Origin: Chthonomonadales bacterium | Lineage (GTDB): Bacteria > Armatimonadota > Chthonomonadetes > Chthonomonadales > CAJBBX01 | Assembly: GCA_020849275.1 (NCBI GenBank) | Contig: JADLGO010000013.1 | Span: 124,001-188,000, forward strand | Length of the DNA: 64,000 nucleotides | Direction: 5' to 3' | In this document: positions 49,672 through 58,871 of the stretch, one piece after another | How the letters are laid out: every line of letters starts with the position of its first letter | How positions within the stretch are numbered: position 1 is the first letter of the stretch | Translations under genes and position numbers: made by a program | The notes under the pieces: model-generated | Databases searched by the model: none | What the model saw: the letters and a program-made list of their open reading frames with translations, nothing else | Told to the model about the DNA's origin: nothing

Positions 49672-50378
49672 GCGCGGATCCGCTCGTCGTGCTGGAGCAC
49701 GTCTACCGCACGTACGGCGAGGGGGCGACCGCCGTGCACGCGCTGCGCGACGTCTGCCTGGAGCTGCCGCGCGGCGAGTTCGTGGTGCTGGTGGGCCCCA
49801 GCGGATCGGGCAAGACGACGCTTCTGAACCTCATCGGTGGGCTCGACAGGCTCACGTCGGGCCGGCTCGTCGTCGCCGGCCGGGACCTCTCGCGGGCGTC
49901 GGAGGGCGAGCTGACCGCCTACCGGCGCGACACGGTCGGCTTTGTGTTCCAGTTCTTCAACCTGGTGCCGACGCTCACGGCCCGCGAGAACGTGGACCTG
50001 GTGGCCGACCTGGTGGGCGAGCCCCTGGACAGCCTGGAGGTGCTCGCGTCGGTGGGCCTGGCCGAGCGCGCCGACCACTTCCCTGCCGCCCTGAGCGGCG
50101 GCGAGCAGCAGCGCGTGGCGATCGCGCGGGCGCTCGTTAAGCGCCCGGCGCTCGTGCTGGCCGACGAGCCGACGGGCAACCTGGACTACGAGAGCGGGGT
50201 CCGCGCGCTCCAGGTGATGTATGACGCCACGCGGACCGTGGCGCGGGGCGTTCTTCTGGTCACGCACAACCAGGAGATCACCCGGATGGCCGACCGCGTC
50301 GTGCGGCTGCGCGGCGGGCATATCGACGATGTCCGATCCAACCCACGTCCGGCGCCCGCCTCCGAGCTCCGCTGGTGA
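49668..50378 (+). CDS. ABC exporter ATPase (MacB/LolD type)
   Basis: A 236-aa ATPase of the MacB/LolD/FtsE group. Walker [10 protein letters not shown]-loop [16 protein letters not shown], signature LSGGEQQR, Walker [13 protein letters not shown] and the switch His in VTHNQEI are all intact; [12 protein letters not shown] and DEPTGNLD are specific to this group. Both ends overlap the neighbouring genes by 4 bases (GTGA), so fusion protein, ATPase and permease are made in step and should form one complex with FtsX-type mechanotransmission. Confidence 0.95.
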   Translation: MSADPLVVLEHVYRTYGEGATAVHALRDVCLELPRGEFVVLVGPSGSGKTTLLNLIGGLDRLTSGRLVVAGRDLSRASEGELTAYRRDTVGFVFQFFNLVPTLTARENVDLVADLVGEPLDSLEVLASVGLAERADHFPAALSGGEQQRVAIARALVKRPALVLADEPTGNLDYESGVRALQVMYDATRTVARGVLLVTHNQEITRMADRVVRLRGGHIDDVRSNPRPAPASELRW

Positions 50379-52747
50379 GCCGGCTGCACCTGAAGCTGCT
50401 GCGCGATCTGCGCGCCGCCATCTGGCAGTTCGCGGCCATCGGGCTCGTCGCCTCGCTGGGCGTCGCGGTCTTCCAGGGCTCCCTCATCGCCTACCTCAAC
50501 CAGAGCGCCTCCTACCGCCTGAGCTACGCGCGCATGCGGTTCGCCGATGTGACGGTCGCGATGCGGCGCGCGCCGCGCTCGGTGGTCCAGTCGATCGCGC
50601 GAATGCCCGGCGTGCGCGCCGTGGAGGGGCGCATCGTGCAGGACGTGGTGGTCCAGCAGGACCCGTGGCGCCGGGCGCGCGTCGTCGGCCGGCTCATCAC
50701 GGTGCCGACGGGCCGCGATCCGGCGGTCAACCGCGTGCTCTTGCTCCAGGGCCGCCGGCTGTCGGCCACTCCTCGGCGCGAGGTGCTGCTGGAGGCCAGC
50801 TTCGCGCGCGCCAACGGCTACCGGCCTGGCGACCGGATCTGCCCGGAGTTCGGCGGGCGCAGGGTCGCGTTTCGCGTTGTGGGCATCGTCGCGAGCCCGG
50901 AGTATATCTATCCGGTGCCCAGCAAGCAGGCGCTTGTGCCGCTGCCCGACACGTTCGGCGTCATGTTTGTTCACCAGGCGCAGGTGGAGTCGCTGCTCGG
51001 GCTGGCCGGCTCCATCAACGAGGTGGTGGTGCTCGCGACTCCGGGCCGCGCGGAGGAGGTCGGCCGGGCCATCGATCGGCGGCTGCGTCCGTGGGGATCG
51101 CAGGAGCCGGTCACGCGGGCCGAGCAGCCGTCGAACAAGCTGCTCCAGAGCGACCTTAAGGGCTTCCAACCGTTCATCGTCACAATGCCGTGCCTGTTCC
51201 TCGGCACCGCCGGCCTCGCCGTCAGCCTGGTGCTGGCGCGCTGGGTGCAGGCGCAGCGCGGCCAGATCGGCTTTCTGCGCGCCTCGGGCTATTCGGCGCG
51301 CGCGGTGCTCCTTCACTACGTGGAGGCCGGCCTGCTGGTCGGCCTGGCCGGCGGCGCGCTCGGCGCGCTCGAGGGGCTCGCGCTGACGAGCTGGATGAAC
51401 GCGCTGTACGAGAGTCTGCTGCACATGCCGTACGTCGCCCGCGAGGCGCATCCGGCCGTCGCGCTGGGCGCTTTCGCGCTGTCGCTGGCGGTGTGCGCCG
51501 CCGGCGCGTTCGGGCCGGCGCGGCAGGCCGCCTCGGTGCCGCCGGCCGAGGCCATGCGCGGCACGCTGCCCGCCGCCGGCTCGCTCCTTCCCAGGCTGCG
51601 GCTGCCGCTCATGCTCGCCCTGCCCGCGCGCAACGTCCTGCGCCGTCCTCTGCGCGCGCTGGGCACGGCGCTGGGAGTCGCCTCCGCCACGGTGCTGCTC
51701 GTGGTTGCCGGCTCGTTCATGGACAGCCTGGACGAGATGCTGCGCGTCTTTCTGCACGACATCACGCGCTACGACCTGCTCGTCGCGTTCGTGCCGGAGC
51801 GAAGCCAGAGCACGGTCGCCTACATCGCGACCTGGGCTGGGGTGCTGCGGGCCGAGCCCTCGCTGGACGTGGCGGTGATCGCCGACCACGATGGCACGAC
51901 CGAGGAGACGGTGCTTACCGGGGTTCCGGAGGCGAGCCGGCTGCGCCGGCTGGTCACGGAGTCCGGCAGTCCGCTACCGCTCGTCCCGGGCACGCTGGCG
52001 CTGGCACACGGCAGCGCCTCGCGCCTGGGGGCGCGCCCTGGCAGCGTGCTCGACGTGCGCTACGTGCAGAACACGCACGCATACCACGCCTCCGCGAAGC
52101 TGCGTGTCGGCCCGCTCGTCAACCAGCCGGTGGGGTCACCGCTCTACGTGCGTCTCGACGAGGTTCAACGGCGGTTCGCGGCTCCGCTCGGGCTGCCGCC
52201 CGACGCGGTGAGCGGCGCCCTTCTGGCGACCGACCCTCTGCGCCGCGCCGCTATCCAGCGCCGGCTGCAGCGCATGGAGGGTGTGGCGATGGTGCAGGCG
52301 CGCGAGGACCTGACCGGGCAGATCGAGGAGTTGACGGCCGTGTCGCGCAGCATCATCTGGGCGATGTGGCTGTTCGGCCTGGCGATGGCCTTCGCGGTGG
52401 TCTTCGCCGCCACGGACGCGGCGCTGTGGGAGCGGACGCGCGAGCTGGCGACGCTGCGCACGCTCGGGTTCGGCATGGGCCGCCTGGCGGCGCTCGTGAC
52501 GACGGAGAACCTGGGCGTCGCGCTGGCGGGAACGCTGGGCGGCATGTGGGCCGGCACGCAGCTCGCGCGGGCCATGATGGCGATGCAGCAGACGGACGCG
52601 TTCAGCATGCAGCTCACCGTCTCCGTACGCACCTACCTTCTGGCGGCGCTCGGGGCCCTGGGCGTCGTCTTCGTGGCGCAGTGGCCCGGCCTGCGGCGGA
52701 TCGGGCGGCTCAACCTGGCCTCGGCCACGCGCACGCGCGAGGAGTAG
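50375..52747 (+). CDS. FtsX-family ABC permease (DevC/YbjZ-like, duplicated)
   Basis: A 790-aa permease with two FtsX-type units. An N-terminal helix (about residues 18-42) and a large extracytoplasmic domain precede three helices, then a second helix near residue 420, a second extracytoplasmic domain, and three C-terminal helices (from about 650). LRDLRAAIWQFAAIGLVASLGVAVFQGS is the start expected for the large 8-10-helix class as in LolCE-like or BceB-like exporters, larger than MacB itself. It works with the preceding ATPase and fusion protein. Substrate unknown; macrolide-like, lipid or peptide are all possible. GTG start overlapping the ATPase gene. Confidence 0.92.
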   Translation: MSRLHLKLLRDLRAAIWQFAAIGLVASLGVAVFQGSLIAYLNQSASYRLSYARMRFADVTVAMRRAPRSVVQSIARMPGVRAVEGRIVQDVVVQQDPWRRARVVGRLITVPTGRDPAVNRVLLLQGRRLSATPRREVLLEASFARANGYRPGDRICPEFGGRRVAFRVVGIVASPEYIYPVPSKQALVPLPDTFGVMFVHQAQVESLLGLAGSINEVVVLATPGRAEEVGRAIDRRLRPWGSQEPVTRAEQPSNKLLQSDLKGFQPFIVTMPCLFLGTAGLAVSLVLARWVQAQRGQIGFLRASGYSARAVLLHYVEAGLLVGLAGGALGALEGLALTSWMNALYESLLHMPYVAREAHPAVALGAFALSLAVCAAGAFGPARQAASVPPAEAMRGTLPAAGSLLPRLRLPLMLALPARNVLRRPLRALGTALGVASATVLLVVAGSFMDSLDEMLRVFLHDITRYDLLVAFVPERSQSTVAYIATWAGVLRAEPSLDVAVIADHDGTTEETVLTGVPEASRLRRLVTESGSPLPLVPGTLALAHGSASRLGARPGSVLDVRYVQNTHAYHASAKLRVGPLVNQPVGSPLYVRLDEVQRRFAAPLGLPPDAVSGALLATDPLRRAAIQRRLQRMEGVAMVQAREDLTGQIEELTAVSRSIIWAMWLFGLAMAFAVVFAATDAALWERTRELATLRTLGFGMGRLAALVTTENLGVALAGTLGGMWAGTQLARAMMAMQQTDAFSMQLTVSVRTYLLAALGALGVVFVAQWPGLRRIGRLNLASATRTREE

Positions 52748-52759
52748 GGAGCGTCGCGC

Positions 52760-55700
52760 TCACTCGCCCCCGGCGGGCCGGTCCTGCGCCGCCCAGAGGT
52801 CCACCTCCGCGGCGCCGCGCAGCGCGGCGCGCAGGCCCTCGAGCAGCCGTGCGGGGTCGGAGGGCGTCTCGCCGACGTAGATCACGAACCGCGCCGCCGG
52901 CCGGCCGCCCTCCACCACGACGCCGCCCATGCCGGAGCCCGGGCCCACGACATGGCGCGTCGGCATATCCGGTGTCAGAAGCGCCAGCATCGGGCCGCCG
53001 GGGCGGCACTTCGCTCCCCACCAGGCGTCGGACGCCGCGGCCTGGCACTCGTTCGTCTGGCCGAGCGGGCGCAGTGGGCCCGTCTGGCCGTCCGAGAGCA
53101 GGTAGACCCCGGGCGTGGCGCTGGCGGCGCCCATCAGGTCGATGTCGTCGTAGCAGGAGAGGAAGCTGGTGGCCGGCTCCACCGCGCAGGTCACCCAGGG
53201 CACGCCGGCGCGAAATGTGAAGGTCTTGCGCAGCCCGGTCGGGTCGCTGCAGCGAACGCGGGCCAGCGCCGGGCCGGACGCCAGCACCTCGATGCGGTTC
53301 GGAGCGGCGCGGTGGGGGCCGGTGACGTCGGCGAAGCCGGCCCAGCCGGTCTCGCCCGGCTCGGTGACGTCACGGCCGGCCGCAGCTCGCGCCTCCCAGC
53401 GGTAGAGATGACCACCCTCGGGGCCGAGCAAGATACGGTAGTCGGCGTTGGCGATCCAGCGCCCCCCGTGAGCGGCCGGCGCGAGCGTGACGCGGTCCGC
53501 CGGCGGCGCCGGGTCGCGCGCGCCCAGGTAGAGCAGGAACCGACGCTCGGCCCCGGCCGGCGTGACGCCGGGGGCCACGAAGGCCAGGGCGCGCCGGCGG
53601 CCGGAGCGCACCCATTGGCACACAACGGCGGTCTGTGCGCCTGTGCGCGGGTCGATCTCCCGCAGCGCGCAGGCGTCGCCGGTCGCCGCGAGCGCGAGCT
53701 CGACGGGCGCCTCCATGCGGTCGGCATCGGCGGCGGCCAGAGCGAGCCCCATGCGCCGGCGCGCACCGGGAACGACCCAGGCCATCTCCGGCGCGAGCGG
53801 CCCGGCGTGCAGGGCGCGGGGCGCAGCGGATCCGCCGTCCGGTTGGCCGGGCAGCCCCACGTCGCCGGAGCGCGGGGGCGCCTCGCCGGCACGCACGCCC
53901 TCGGCGGCCGTCCGCAGGTCGGCCAGCAGGCGACTCCACGTGGCGGCCTGGGAGTCGTAGCGCGCCAGGATCCGGTCGAGCCCGTGGGGCTTCTTCTCGC
54001 TCTGCCATAGCCGCGCGTACTCGGCGCGCAGGGCGGCAAGCTCCGTTGCGAAGGGCCTCAGCAGCGCCTCCGCCGCGAGCAGCGCCTCGACCGCGGCCCC
54101 GGCGCGGTCCGCTCCCGGCCTGGCCTCCTGCCAGCGTTCGCGTGCCGCTTGCACGAGCGCGCCGGCCCGCGCGAGCGCGATCTCGCGGCGGGCCATGTGG
54201 CGCATCCGCTCCGCGCCGAACAGATAGTGATCCACGATGCCCGCGTTCACGCGCGCGCCGCGCCGGCACGCGCGCAGGTGCGCGATGGCGGGCTCGACGG
54301 CGGCCAGCAGCTTGCGCGCGCGGCCCTCGTCGGCATCGCCGGGCTCCAGCCGCCAGAAGCGCGCGTCCATCATGCCATCGTAGCCGGGCATGGCGTGCGT
54401 GCGGGCCAGCAGCGCGAGCGCCCTGCCGAACCGCTCGCCAGGATCGCCGAAGAGCACGCCGCCCAGTCGCCGCCGGAAGTCGTCCGGCGCCGTCGCCGAA
54501 CCGGTCCACGCGCACTCAGCACCCCAGGCGACCCCGGCCCAGTTGGTGGCAAAGAGGGTTTCGCCATCATCGTTCCAGATCGTGTTGAGCGTGCCGAGCG
54601 CGCCGTGCTTCACTCCGTCGCGCACGTAGTTGCGGATGTTGACCTCGGCGGTGGCGAAGTCCGGCAGGATGCGGCTCCAGTTGCTGGTGCCAGGGCAGAC
54701 AAGGAACTCGAAGCCGGCTCGCACGAAGGGCACGATCGCGTCGTCGAACGACTCGCCGGCATGGTAACCCCAAGAGAGGAGGACGGTGTCGCGCGGAACG
54801 TCGGGGATGCGCTCGGGATGCTGGAGGATGATGTCGCCCCACATCATCATGCGCTTGCCGTAGTGATCGCGGAGGATGTCGTGCACGCGCTGGATGTGGC
54901 GCACGTAGACGCCGCCCACGCCGATGCGGTCGGCGAGCGCCTTCGACGGGCCCGTACCGAGGCCGTAGGTCTCGTCGCAGCACACGTTGAACAGCCGCGA
55001 GCGCAACAGTGGAGCCTGCTCGGAGTAGAGGTCATCGAGCAGTCGATAGCTCGCCTCGTTCATCGGGTTCAGGATGTCGGGCGTCTCGCGCAGGGGCTCC
55101 ATGTCCGGGTGGCGGAGGATGTTCCCGAAGTGGCCGAACGACTGCTGGCATCCGATGATCTCGACGCCGCGCTCCGCCGCCGAGTCGACCAGCGCGCGAA
55201 GCTCGGCGGGCTCCAGCGAGCCGTCCGGCGGGCCGATCTCGGGGTGTTTGGCGAACCGGAACTGGTGCTCCAGGTAGTAGGTGAGGAAGTTCAGGCCCAG
55301 GTAGGCGGCCACGGCGGCCTCGCGCTCGAGCGTGCCCAGCCGCGGGCTGGGGCCGCGCGTGATGTCGTCTTGCGTGCCGCGCAGCCTCAGCGCGGGGAAG
55401 TCGCGCACGCGCAGACATGGAAGGGCGCCGCGCCGCAGGTTGGCGCGAAACAACTGGCGCAGCAGGCGCGCGGCGTGCAGCAGCCCAGCCTCGCCGTCGG
55501 CTCGCGCCGCGATACCGTTCGGCGTCACGGCGAGGGCGTAGGCCTCGGGCTTCGGAGGCACGGCGCCGACGTCCGGTGCGGCGGCGCCCGGCGGGCCGAG
55601 GAGCAGCTCCCAGGGCGCCGCGGCCGCGCAGGGCGCGCCGGGCTCCACGGAGCAGTCGACGCCCATCGCGGCGCGGATCTCCCCGGCCAGATCGTCCGCA

Positions 55701-55903
55701 GCGCGCCGCGCCGCCGGGCTAGCCGGCGCCGCGATGCGCCAGCCCGCCCGCACTCGCGACCAGCCGCTCACCGAGGCTACCTCGCGCGGGAACGGCACCA
55801 GGCGCAGGCGCGAGACCTCCACGCCGGCGCCGTCCGCGCCGGCCATTGAGCTCGCCATCGACAGAGCCAGCATCGCGATCGTCGCCTTTCCCGCGCTCGT
55901 CAT
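52760..55903 (-). CDS. GH20-family beta-hexosaminidase-like enzyme with large C-terminal extension
   Basis: A 1047-aa secreted enzyme (signal peptide 1-23). Residues 30-165 are the non-catalytic GH20b-type domain; the TIM barrel follows with DFPALRLRGTQDD, LGLNFLTYYLEHQF, IIGCQQSFGHFGN and the Asp-Glu pair at about 310-311 (NVCCDETYG), where the Asp orients the substrate acetamido group and the Glu is the acid/base. About 400 residues beyond the barrel form an alpha-helical part and then a beta-sandwich (from about 690) that I cannot name. Its start overlaps the stop of the upstream gene (ATGA), so both are co-made. Release of GlcNAc or GalNAc from glycans is likely. Confidence 0.91.
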   Translation of the reverse strand: MTSAGKATIAMLALSMASSMAGADGAGVEVSRLRLVPFPREVASVSGWSRVRAGWRIAAPASPAARRAADDLAGEIRAAMGVDCSVEPGAPCAAAAPWELLLGPPGAAAPDVGAVPPKPEAYALAVTPNGIAARADGEAGLLHAARLLRQLFRANLRRGALPCLRVRDFPALRLRGTQDDITRGPSPRLGTLEREAAVAAYLGLNFLTYYLEHQFRFAKHPEIGPPDGSLEPAELRALVDSAAERGVEIIGCQQSFGHFGNILRHPDMEPLRETPDILNPMNEASYRLLDDLYSEQAPLLRSRLFNVCCDETYGLGTGPSKALADRIGVGGVYVRHIQRVHDILRDHYGKRMMMWGDIILQHPERIPDVPRDTVLLSWGYHAGESFDDAIVPFVRAGFEFLVCPGTSNWSRILPDFATAEVNIRNYVRDGVKHGALGTLNTIWNDDGETLFATNWAGVAWGAECAWTGSATAPDDFRRRLGGVLFGDPGERFGRALALLARTHAMPGYDGMMDARFWRLEPGDADEGRARKLLAAVEPAIAHLRACRRGARVNAGIVDHYLFGAERMRHMARREIALARAGALVQAARERWQEARPGADRAGAAVEALLAAEALLRPFATELAALRAEYARLWQSEKKPHGLDRILARYDSQAATWSRLLADLRTAAEGVRAGEAPPRSGDVGLPGQPDGGSAAPRALHAGPLAPEMAWVVPGARRRMGLALAAADADRMEAPVELALAATGDACALREIDPRTGAQTAVVCQWVRSGRRRALAFVAPGVTPAGAERRFLLYLGARDPAPPADRVTLAPAAHGGRWIANADYRILLGPEGGHLYRWEARAAAGRDVTEPGETGWAGFADVTGPHRAAPNRIEVLASGPALARVRCSDPTGLRKTFTFRAGVPWVTCAVEPATSFLSCYDDIDLMGAASATPGVYLLSDGQTGPLRPLGQTNECQAAASDAWWGAKCRPGGPMLALLTPDMPTRHVVGPGSGMGGVVVEGGRPAARFVIYVGETPSDPARLLEGLRAALRGAAEVDLWAAQDRPAGGE

Positions 55904-57756
55904 GGAACCACCGGCACCGCTTGCCGGCCGCGTTTGCCGCCGGACACCACCTCGACCTCGATCTCGGCCTCCTGCGCCGCCTCCACGTCGAGCGTGAAGG
56001 CGCCGTCATCGGCCGCGACCACGGCGCGACCGGAGCAGGTTACCGTGGAGCCCGGCGCGGTGAACCCGGCGAGGGCGAAGCCTCCGGCGGTCCGGCGCGC
56101 GGCGACGGCCAGCGGCAGGGCATCGCGCAGGCCGACGATGGCGCGGGCAATGGCATCGCGCGCCGCGTAGAGCTGGGGGCCGGCGCGGTCGTAGTCCTCG
56201 TAGCCGCGTACTGCGAGGTGAGCGAACTGAGTCGCGAGGCGCTGGCCCGCGCCCGGCGCCGACACGCGAAGCCGGCGCGCGGCCGCGTCGCCGGCCCTCT
56301 CCAGCAGCCGCAGGTAGGCGTAATCCTCGATGCCCTCGCGCATGGCCTCGTACCGCAGGCTGGAGCGCGGCGCCCGCTTCCCCGGCCACACGATGAAGTT
56401 GTCGCCCGGGGCGAACTGGTCGAACGGCACGTCCCAGTAGTTGAAGCCCCAGTGCAGGTAGCCCGTGGTGCCCGTCAGGTAGTTGAGCCAGTGCAGCACG
56501 CGCGTCTTCGCGAGGGCGTAGTCCATCAAGCGGTTGGGGAAGTGACCCTGCGGCAACCAGGCCGTGTAGTACCAGAGCTCGGCGCCGGCCTGCTGCGCCG
56601 CGCGGAAGCGGTCCTCCCAGTCCTTGAGGAAGTTGAGCTGGGGGACCCACACCTCCAGGTCACCGCTCAGGTCCGGGACGTGAACGGCGTCGATGCGGCG
56701 CAGTGAGGGCGCCGCGCGGCGCACCCGGCGCGACAACTCGCGCCAGGAGTCGACGTTGACCGGGATGGGCTCGTCGGCGACGTGCAACATCGAGCGGGCC
56801 AGCCAGCCCCGCTCGCGCAGGTGCGTCTCCAGCGCCGGCAGCCACTCCTCCGGAGGAAGCCGCTCATCCTTGCCGGTGGCGGGATCGTCGCAGGGCATCG
56901 GCGTCGCCACGAAGGTGCGGTCCTCCCACTGCCCGTGCTCACGGCCCCCGACGTGGGCGATCTCGATGCGTTCGAAGCCTTCGTCGAGGAACGTGCGCAC
57001 CCAGCGGTCGAAGCGGGCGAAGTCGAAGCGCACGCGGCCCCCCTCCCGCCGCGCGGCGATCAGGTTCCAGGGAGTCAGGATGACGTTCTGGTGGTGCGCG
57101 CGCATCAGCCGGGCCGTGCGGCGCACCAGCTCCCAGTAGGCGTCCGAGCCGGGCGCGACGCGCTGATGCTTCGCGAGCGATTCCGTGTTCACCCAGATGG
57201 TGACGAGCAGGTCGGGGCGCGGCAGGGCGAAGTCGTAGACCGTCAGGCGCACGGGCACCGTCGAATCGCCCTTCGACGTGGCAACGCGCACCTCGCCAAG
57301 GTAGTCGCCTGCGGGCGCATTGCGGGGGATGCGCCACGCGACCCAGGCCGGTTGGTTCGCTCCGGGGACCAGGTCGACGCCAGGGGCCTCGAGGAAGGCA
57401 TCCGGGAAGTCGGCCGGCGCCTTGCGGAGCAGCTCGTCCGGCGGCGTGGCGGTGGAGTTCTTCGCCACGTGGTAGTACTCGACGAAGGCGCAGGTGAAGG
57501 CGCGCGGCCCGATGGCGCCGGGCCCGCCCGCCCGGCGCAGCGTGCCGGCCGCCAACCGCTCGACTCGCACACCCTCCGCGGTCGCGCGGAGGACGATCTG
57601 TGCCCCCACGGTTTGCCCGCGCGCGCCCGCCGCGCGCACCTCGCGCGCGGCGCCCGGCGGCGAGTCACGGAACACGTTGTCGAGCCCGTGGGTGCACCAG
57701 TGGTCGATGGGCGCGGCCGAGGCGGCGACAGACAGGGCGAGGCTGGCAAGCAGCAT
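55900..57756 (-). CDS. GH123-like / DUF4091 glycoside hydrolase
   Basis: A 618-aa secreted protein (signal peptide 1-15). It has an N-terminal beta-sandwich (residues 20-175), a TIM barrel with LTPWNLIAARREGGR and a candidate catalytic Asp-Glu pair at about 328-329 (LHVADEPIPVN), and the DUF4091 region WGFNYWDVPFDQFAPGDNF, FIVWPG, SLRYEAMREGIEDYAYL, all hallmarks of GH123 and its relatives (N-acetylgalactosaminidase for the characterised members, with substrate-assisted catalysis). GGAGGA precedes the start. It overlaps the GH20 gene by 4 bases, pairing two N-acetylhexosamine-type enzymes. Confidence 0.9.
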   Translation of the reverse strand: MLLASLALSVAASAAPIDHWCTHGLDNVFRDSPPGAAREVRAAGARGQTVGAQIVLRATAEGVRVERLAAGTLRRAGGPGAIGPRAFTCAFVEYYHVAKNSTATPPDELLRKAPADFPDAFLEAPGVDLVPGANQPAWVAWRIPRNAPAGDYLGEVRVATSKGDSTVPVRLTVYDFALPRPDLLVTIWVNTESLAKHQRVAPGSDAYWELVRRTARLMRAHHQNVILTPWNLIAARREGGRVRFDFARFDRWVRTFLDEGFERIEIAHVGGREHGQWEDRTFVATPMPCDDPATGKDERLPPEEWLPALETHLRERGWLARSMLHVADEPIPVNVDSWRELSRRVRRAAPSLRRIDAVHVPDLSGDLEVWVPQLNFLKDWEDRFRAAQQAGAELWYYTAWLPQGHFPNRLMDYALAKTRVLHWLNYLTGTTGYLHWGFNYWDVPFDQFAPGDNFIVWPGKRAPRSSLRYEAMREGIEDYAYLRLLERAGDAAARRLRVSAPGAGQRLATQFAHLAVRGYEDYDRAGPQLYAARDAIARAIVGLRDALPLAVAARRTAGGFALAGFTAPGSTVTCSGRAVVAADDGAFTLDVEAAQEAEIEVEVVSGGKRGRQAVPVVP

Positions 57757-57867
57757 GGGCGGGTCCTCCAGAGGGGCGCGTTCGCGGCGACCCGCCCCTG
57801 CCCCGCTATTCGCGGTGGCGCGCGTGCGCTCCTGCGGTCGGCGCGGTCAGGCGCAGGCGGAAGAAGG

Positions 57868-57908
57868 CCCCCGCGGAATGCGGAGCGGGGCGCTCCGAGC
57901 CACGGGGG
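57868..57908. terminator. Imperfect nested hairpin after the PEP-CTERM gene
   Basis: CCCCC at 57868-57872 pairs with GGGGG at 57904-57908, with an inner GGAGC/GCTCC stem and small bulges. It lies 50 bases after the minus-strand PEP-CTERM stop and before the GH123-like start at 57756, so it may reduce read-through within the cluster. Confidence 0.4.
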
Positions 57909-57957
57909 CTGGAACGGGGCCGGGGTCCCACGGGGGTGGGCCGCGCGGTTTGTCAGC

Positions 57958-58671
57958 CTATGCGCGCTTGCGGGCCCGCCACGCCAGGCCCACGCCGCCG
58001 GCCAGCAGGCCGCCGAAGCCAAGCAGCGTGCTGGCCTCGGGTACCGGCGTCGCCGTGGCGGTGGTGAACTCCACGCGCAGGCCCGACGGATTGCCCGACG
58101 CGTAACCACCCGGGTTCCAGACCTTGAACAGGATCTCGTTGGCCCCGGCGTGGAATGAGCCCGGGCTGTCCGGGACCCCGAACAGGCTGAAGGAATGGTA
58201 CCCGGCGAACGCCACCTCCTCGACCTGCTTCGTGCCGTTCAGCCACAGCTCGGCGTTGTTGTCGGCCGTCCACTTGCCATTGACGGCGACGGTGCCCGGC
58301 ACGTAGCCGGTCAGGTCGACATCCAGGTAGTAGAAGTACCATCCAGGCGTCGCGCTCTCGAGGCCGGCGTTCTGCTGCGGACCGATCCACTTGGAGTCCG
58401 ACGAGTTCGCCAGCCAGTTCGGGTGCGGCGTCGTCAGGTACGCCGTGGCGTTGACAAGGCCGGCGTCGCCGCGCGCGCGGTACAGCGCCTTCGCGTCGGC
58501 CTCGTTGCTGGTGGCCAGGAGCTTCAGGAGATACTTCTGGTCCACGTTGCCGCTCGCGACCTCGCCGGTGTTGTACAGCAGACCGGAGATGTCGTCCGCG
58601 CGAGCGCCCGCCCCGCCCGCAAGGACGAGGAGTGTGGCGAGCAAACGAACCGCCCGATGAAGGTGCGGCAT
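57958..58671 (-). CDS. PEP-CTERM sorted surface protein
   Basis: A 237-aa exported protein. The ATG at 58671 has AAAGGAGG five bases upstream; the GTG at 58677 lies within that site. A signal peptide (about 1-26, ending GARADD) is followed by a beta-sandwich of about 175 residues (GWYFYYLDVDLTGYVPGTVA, NAELWLNG) and the C-terminal tripartite sorting signal VPEASTLLG, a hydrophobic helix and RARKR. Such signals are cut by exosortase and the proteins become surface- or matrix-linked, often with glycosylation. No exosortase gene is in this window. It lies upstream of the GH123-like and GH20 genes, with which it may be transcribed. Confidence 0.92.
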   Translation of the reverse strand: MPHLHRAVRLLATLLVLAGGAGARADDISGLLYNTGEVASGNVDQKYLLKLLATSNEADAKALYRARGDAGLVNATAYLTTPHPNWLANSSDSKWIGPQQNAGLESATPGWYFYYLDVDLTGYVPGTVAVNGKWTADNNAELWLNGTKQVEEVAFAGYHSFSLFGVPDSPGSFHAGANEILFKVWNPGGYASGNPSGLRVEFTTATATPVPEASTLLGFGGLLAGGVGLAWRARKRA

Positions 58672-58733
58672 CGGCACCTCCTTTCAGCGCCCCGCAAGCC
58701 GCCGCGTGGTGCGTGCTGGCAAGACAGGGCGCA

Positions 58734-58761
58734 TTGACATACCAGATGCCTATTGCACGAT
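58734..58761 (+). promoter_or_regulatory. Possible promoter of the GH110-like gene
   Basis: TTGACA at 58734-58739 is a perfect -35 box; the best -10 match, CACGAT at 58756-58761, is 16 bases away and weak. The gene starts 110 bases later. Confidence 0.3.
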
Positions 58762-58871
58762 CCATGCCAGAACGGGCCTCGTGGCTCGGTTCGCTCGGCG
58801 GGGCGAGGCGGCAGGTCTCCCATGGCCCGCGCGGCGAATGGAGGGCCAACTCGCCCCGAGGAGGCAACCGG

